A DNA stretch of 9,522 nucleotides from UBA11986 sp031402435 (GTDB taxonomy: Bacteria; Bacteroidota; Ignavibacteria; UBA10030; UBA6906): contig JANNSJ010000005.1 of the NCBI GenBank assembly GCA_031402435.1, positions 1-9,522 on the forward strand, written 5' to 3'. The notes beneath the pieces were generated by a model. It was not told where the DNA came from. It made no database searches and saw only the letters and a program-made list of their open reading frames with translations. The position numbers were made by a program, and so were the translations under genes. This document shows, in pieces, positions 7,012 to 9,522 of the stretch (positions within the stretch are counted from its first letter, which is position 1; each line of letters opens with the position of its first letter).

Positions 7012-7207
7012 TTACAGGTTGCCTGTGTTCGCTTTCAGCCGCCGGATGAGCTCCAGCGGGAGTTGTGTCGCGCCCTTGAGTTCCGTGATAATCACCGGAA
7101 TCAAAATACTTTTCCTTGATTTTGTGATCGGCGTCGAGTAATATACGGCGTGGATTGACTTGTTCTTGTGCTGAAATGCTCTTTCGCGAACCCAAGGCCG
7201 AATACAC
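7012..7207 (-). pseudogene. Possible 3' remnant of a minus-strand gene, family unrecognised
   Basis: On the minus strand a frame ending TAA at 7012-7014 codes for about 60 residues of plausible protein (including KSIHAVYYSTPITKSRKSI and ITELKGATQLPLELIRRL). It has mostly G or C third positions and no in-frame ATG within the gap. Read further upstream the frame becomes antisense to gene 6, so any original gene would be 5' truncated near 7207. The hairpin at 6981-7008 lies where its terminator would be. I recognise no family. It may be a chance open frame. Confidence 0.3.
7116..7144 (+). promoter_or_regulatory. Candidate promoter for the HbpS-like lipoprotein operon
   Basis: TTGATT (7116-7121), 17-nt spacer, TAATAT (7139-7144); each box matches the consensus at 4 of 6 positions. 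It would give a leader of about 60 nt. CGGCGT occurs at 7129-7134 and again at 7146-7151. The palindrome seen before the regulator and gene 3 is absent here, so control is probably separate. Confidence 0.3.
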
Positions 7208-7210
7208 TTA

Positions 7211-8758
7211 ATGACTGTTGCCAAAGCCGTAAAGCTGAAGCACGTTATAGTCCTGCTGATCCTCGGTTCTTTCTTCCTCCACCCGTCCTGCGACGAGTTG
7301 GAACCACTCCCGCCTCCCGTAGCGCAGAGTTCCGAATCACTTACCCAAACCGATGTCGAAAACACCATCGCCCATGCCGTCGAACAAGCGCAACGGCTGA
7401 ATCAACATATCGTTGTTGCTGTGTCTGATCGCGAAGGAAATGTACTTGGCGTCTTTCGCATGACAGGAGCGAGCCTCGACCCAACTCCGGTGGGCGTGTC
7501 AGGCACGAGTGTTACCATTACGAATATCGACATCGCTATCCGCAAGGCCCGTACAGCAGCATTTCTGAGTAGCGATCAACACGGTTTTACCACTCTTACT
7601 GCCAGTTACATCACCCGCCCGCATTTTCCTCCTGGTGTCTTGAATACACCGGCTGGCCCGCTCTTTGGAGTTGGTCTTTCCAGTCTGCCGACCGGAGACG
7701 TTATGCCGAACGGGAGTGCATTGAATGACAAGCCGGGAGGAGTGCCGCTTTTCAAGAACGGTACTCTCGTTGGTGGAATTGGAGTGACCGGTGGGGCAAG
7801 TTCCTTTGATTCAAGTCTCTGTAGTGGTCAAAGTTTTGATGAAGTGATTGCACTGGGAGCGGCGTCGGATCTCCCGTTGCCGCCGGGTAGTCGCGGCGAT
7901 AACATTTTTATTGATGGAATTCGTTTTCTGTATGCGAATGCTTCAGCACCGGCGGGGAATTACACGCTGAACTTTACCGGGTTGGGTACTCTTGGTGCTA
8001 TCGTTCCGGGATTTCCGCCACTAGCATCTCCAGCACAACGCTTTCCTTTCTCGGGTGAAGTAAATCTCGACGCCACGCATGACTTCCGCATACGGGCAGG
8101 GAGTATGCTGTCAGCGAATGACGTCCGCCAGATTATTGACCAGGCTTCAGCCCAAGCAGCGCGCACACGCGCTGCCATACGGCGACCTCTTGGGGTTGCA
8201 ACTCAGGTTTTCATCGCAGTGGTTGATACGAACGGCGCTGTCCTTGGTATCTGGCGCACACCCGATGCAACGCTCTTCAGCTTTGATGTTGCTGCTCAGA
8301 AAGCCCGCACAGCACTTGCATTCAGCAACCCGAATAGTGCCGATTTCGGTGGAAGAATCCGCACCATTCTGAATCTTTCCGCAACGCAACCACTTGCCAT
8401 GACAACGCGGGCAGTAGGGTTCCTTGCACAGGATTTTTTTCCTCCCGGAATTGGCGGTGAAGCCGGCCCGTTGTTTGAAGGAACGGATTTCGCATATCAA
8501 CGTCGGCTGTTGTCATTACGGGAGCTTCCACCCTATGGCAATGGTATCACGATATTCCCCGGAGGAATCCCGCTCTACAAAAACGGTCAGCTCGTCGGCG
8601 CCATTGGCGTCAGCGGCGACGGGGTTGACCAGGACGATCTTATTGCCTTTGCCGGTTCACAGAGTTTCGAGCCGCCACCGGAGATTCGATCTGACAGGTT
8701 CTTCTATCATGACGTGCGGCTGCCGTACATCAAGATCCCGAGGCAGCCTCGGCCATGA
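7211..8758 (+). CDS. Lipoprotein with two GlcG/HbpS-like (haem-binding-family) domains
   Basis: 515 residues. A lipoprotein signal (KHVIVLLILGSFFLHPSC) makes C27 the probable lipidated residue; the -1/-2 positions (S, P) fit the looser lipobox of this phylum. Domain 1 (about 46-215) and domain 2 (about 302-484) share paired landmarks: VAVSDREGNVLGVFRM (69-84) with IAVVDTNGAVLGIWRT (335-350); DIAIRKARTAAF (107-118) with DVAAQKARTALA (359-370); GGVPLFKNGTLVGGIGVTG (176-194) with GGIPLYKNGQLVGAIGVSG (451-469). These are features of the GlcG/HbpS family (PF03928), members of which bind haem, for example in a Streptomyces haem-sensing system. Family members usually have one domain of about 140 residues, so the tandem form and insertions before GPLFG are unusual. 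No haem ligand can be named from the sequence. The TGA overlaps the next start by ATGA, implying coupled translation with a probable barrel protein. Confidence 0.85.
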   Translation: MTVAKAVKLKHVIVLLILGSFFLHPSCDELEPLPPPVAQSSESLTQTDVENTIAHAVEQAQRLNQHIVVAVSDREGNVLGVFRMTGASLDPTPVGVSGTSVTITNIDIAIRKARTAAFLSSDQHGFTTLTASYITRPHFPPGVLNTPAGPLFGVGLSSLPTGDVMPNGSALNDKPGGVPLFKNGTLVGGIGVTGGASSFDSSLCSGQSFDEVIALGAASDLPLPPGSRGDNIFIDGIRFLYANASAPAGNYTLNFTGLGTLGAIVPGFPPLASPAQRFPFSGEVNLDATHDFRIRAGSMLSANDVRQIIDQASAQAARTRAAIRRPLGVATQVFIAVVDTNGAVLGIWRTPDATLFSFDVAAQKARTALAFSNPNSADFGGRIRTILNLSATQPLAMTTRAVGFLAQDFFPPGIGGEAGPLFEGTDFAYQRRLLSLRELPPYGNGITIFPGGIPLYKNGQLVGAIGVSGDGVDQDDLIAFAGSQSFEPPPEIRSDRFFYHDVRLPYIKIPRQPRP

Positions 8759-9522
8759 TGAAAAGACCAACACAGAGACACAGAGAAGCGGAGTTACATA
8801 ATGGTGGGGTGTTGAGCGTTCTGCTCTTCTGTCTTCTCGTGTTCACAGCTTCTTGCCCCAACCTCACATTGTCTCAGACCCAACCGGATACCACCAAGCA
8901 AGACACGGCACGATCAGTCGTCCCGGATTTTGTTGTCATTACCGACCGCTGGCGTGATATCCAACCTCCACCGTCCGAGTTCAGCATCGAAGGCCACTGG
9001 TACGATCCGTACAATCAGAACACTCTCAAAGGTGATTACCCGATCATCGGGCAGAACACGTTCTTTATCCTTACGGCGAGTGTCGACAACTTCGTGGAAG
9101 CCATCAAGACTCCCACGCCGTCCGGGGTAAGCACGCTTGAGCCGGAGAGCCGGCTGGCGTTTGGAAATGGAAACCGCCTGATTGTGAATGAAAACCTCAA
9201 ACTGAGTTTCGAACTTTATGGAGGCCAGACGGCATTCAGGCCGAGGGACTGGGAGTTGAAGGTGACAGCATTCTTTAATCTCAATTATGCAAACTTGCGT
9301 GAGAACAACGGCGTCAACATCGATGTGCGAAAAGGAGATGATCGTACTACTACTCACGTGGCGTTTCAGGAATTATTCATTGAGAAGCATCTTTTTGATG
9401 TGAGCGACCGTTATGATTTCGTCTCACTCAAAGCCGGCATCCAGCGATTTTCCAGTGACTTCCGCGGATTTGTCTTTTCCGACTTCAATCTTGGAGCGCG
9501 GCTATTCGGGAGTCTTGGTTCA
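8755..9522 (+). CDS. Probable outer-membrane beta-barrel protein, 3' end outside window
   Basis: 256 residues are visible and the frame is open to the window end. The start ATG at 8755 (or 8758) overlaps the previous stop as ATGATGA, so it is translationally coupled. An Arg-rich head is followed by a hydrophobic stretch (19-33, VLSVLLFCLLVFTAS) ending at C34. This could be a lipobox (T-A-S-C) or part of a signal cleaved later near SQ. GTG 8809 is an alternative start that would give a more normal signal. The mature part has ITDRWRDIQPPP (62-73), then YDPYNQNTLKGDYPIIGQNTFF, then alternating hydrophobic/polar strands with many aromatics (LKLSFELYGGQTAF, WELKVTAFFNLNYANL, SVKAGIQRFSSDFRGF-like region near residue 230). 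This pattern fits a barrel; the segment wording resembles uncharacterised outer-membrane proteins I have seen but cannot name. A partner role for the HbpS-like lipoprotein is inferred from the overlap. Confidence 0.8.
   Translation, partial: MMKRPTQRHREAELHNGGVLSVLLFCLLVFTASCPNLTLSQTQPDTTKQDTARSVVPDFVVITDRWRDIQPPPSEFSIEGHWYDPYNQNTLKGDYPIIGQNTFFILTASVDNFVEAIKTPTPSGVSTLEPESRLAFGNGNRLIVNENLKLSFELYGGQTAFRPRDWELKVTAFFNLNYANLRENNGVNIDVRKGDDRTTTHVAFQELFIEKHLFDVSDRYDFVSLKAGIQRFSSDFRGFVFSDFNLGARLFGSLGS
8771..8786 (+). repeat. Tandem CACAGAGA x2 at the gene junction
   Basis: CACAGAGA occurs twice back to back, 13 nt after the 8758 ATG, coding for part of a charged QRHRE head unlike the rest of the protein. 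Similar CACAGAGACACAGAG stretches are, as I recall, common in intergenic DNA of many environmental bacteria. It may be such an element captured at the 5' end of this gene. Confidence 0.4.

Noticed and set aside
7155..7183. TTGACT as the -35 box of a promoter for the HbpS-like gene
   Set aside because: No acceptable -10 box at 16-18 nt spacing; 7116-7144 fits better.
8914..9357. 147-codon minus-strand open frame near the window end
   Set aside because: The + strand frame is open throughout, continues from a coupled start, has a signal sequence and reads as a structured barrel protein.
1..9522. tRNA, rRNA, riboswitch, insertion sequence or CRISPR array
   Set aside because: Looked for by eye on both strands in the gaps (581-623, 1284-1394, 4581-4618, 6752-7210); none was seen. 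Small structured RNAs cannot be excluded without a covariance-model search.

Overview
The window (9522 bp, G+C roughly one half) looks like chromosome from a member of the Bacteroidota/Chlorobiota/Ignavibacteria assemblage. Two long secreted proteins end in the type IX secretion (T9SS) type A sorting domain with the NYPNPFNP signature, which is typical of Ignavibacteria, Kapabacteria and related lineages. The two-component pair is also of a form common there. A closer taxonomic call cannot be made from the sequence alone.

Layout, all genes on the + strand. (1) 2-580: 3' part of a HisKA_3-type sensor histidine kinase, cut by the window edge. (2) 624-1283: its NarL/FixJ-type response regulator. 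(3) 1395-4580: a 1061-residue secreted protein with a seven-unit HAF-repeat propeller, an Ig-like segment, a putative papain-like Cys/His/Asn peptidase domain and a T9SS sorting domain. (4) 4619-6751: a 710-residue secreted protein with 13 Asp-box (BNR-type) repeats and a T9SS sorting domain. (5) 6752-7210: a 459-bp gap holding a decayed copy of the 5' end of gene 4, a perfect 12-bp hairpin with a GAAA loop, a possible remnant of a minus-strand gene and a candidate promoter. (6) 7211-8758: a lipoprotein with two GlcG/HbpS-like domains. (7) 8755-9522: the start of a probable outer-membrane beta-barrel protein, overlapping gene 6 by ATGA and running off the window. This last gene is open to the window end.

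How the parts may work together. A 12-bp palindrome, a 2-nt gap, a TTGCCR -35 box, a 17-nt spacer and a TAWMTT -10 box occur with identical geometry before the response regulator and before the gene 3/gene 4 pair. This suggests that the regulator controls itself and the two T9SS cargo genes, i.e. a compact signal-to-cell-surface module. The second unit (7211 onward) pairs a probable surface or periplasmic haem-binding-like lipoprotein with a beta-barrel. Its link to the first unit is positional only.
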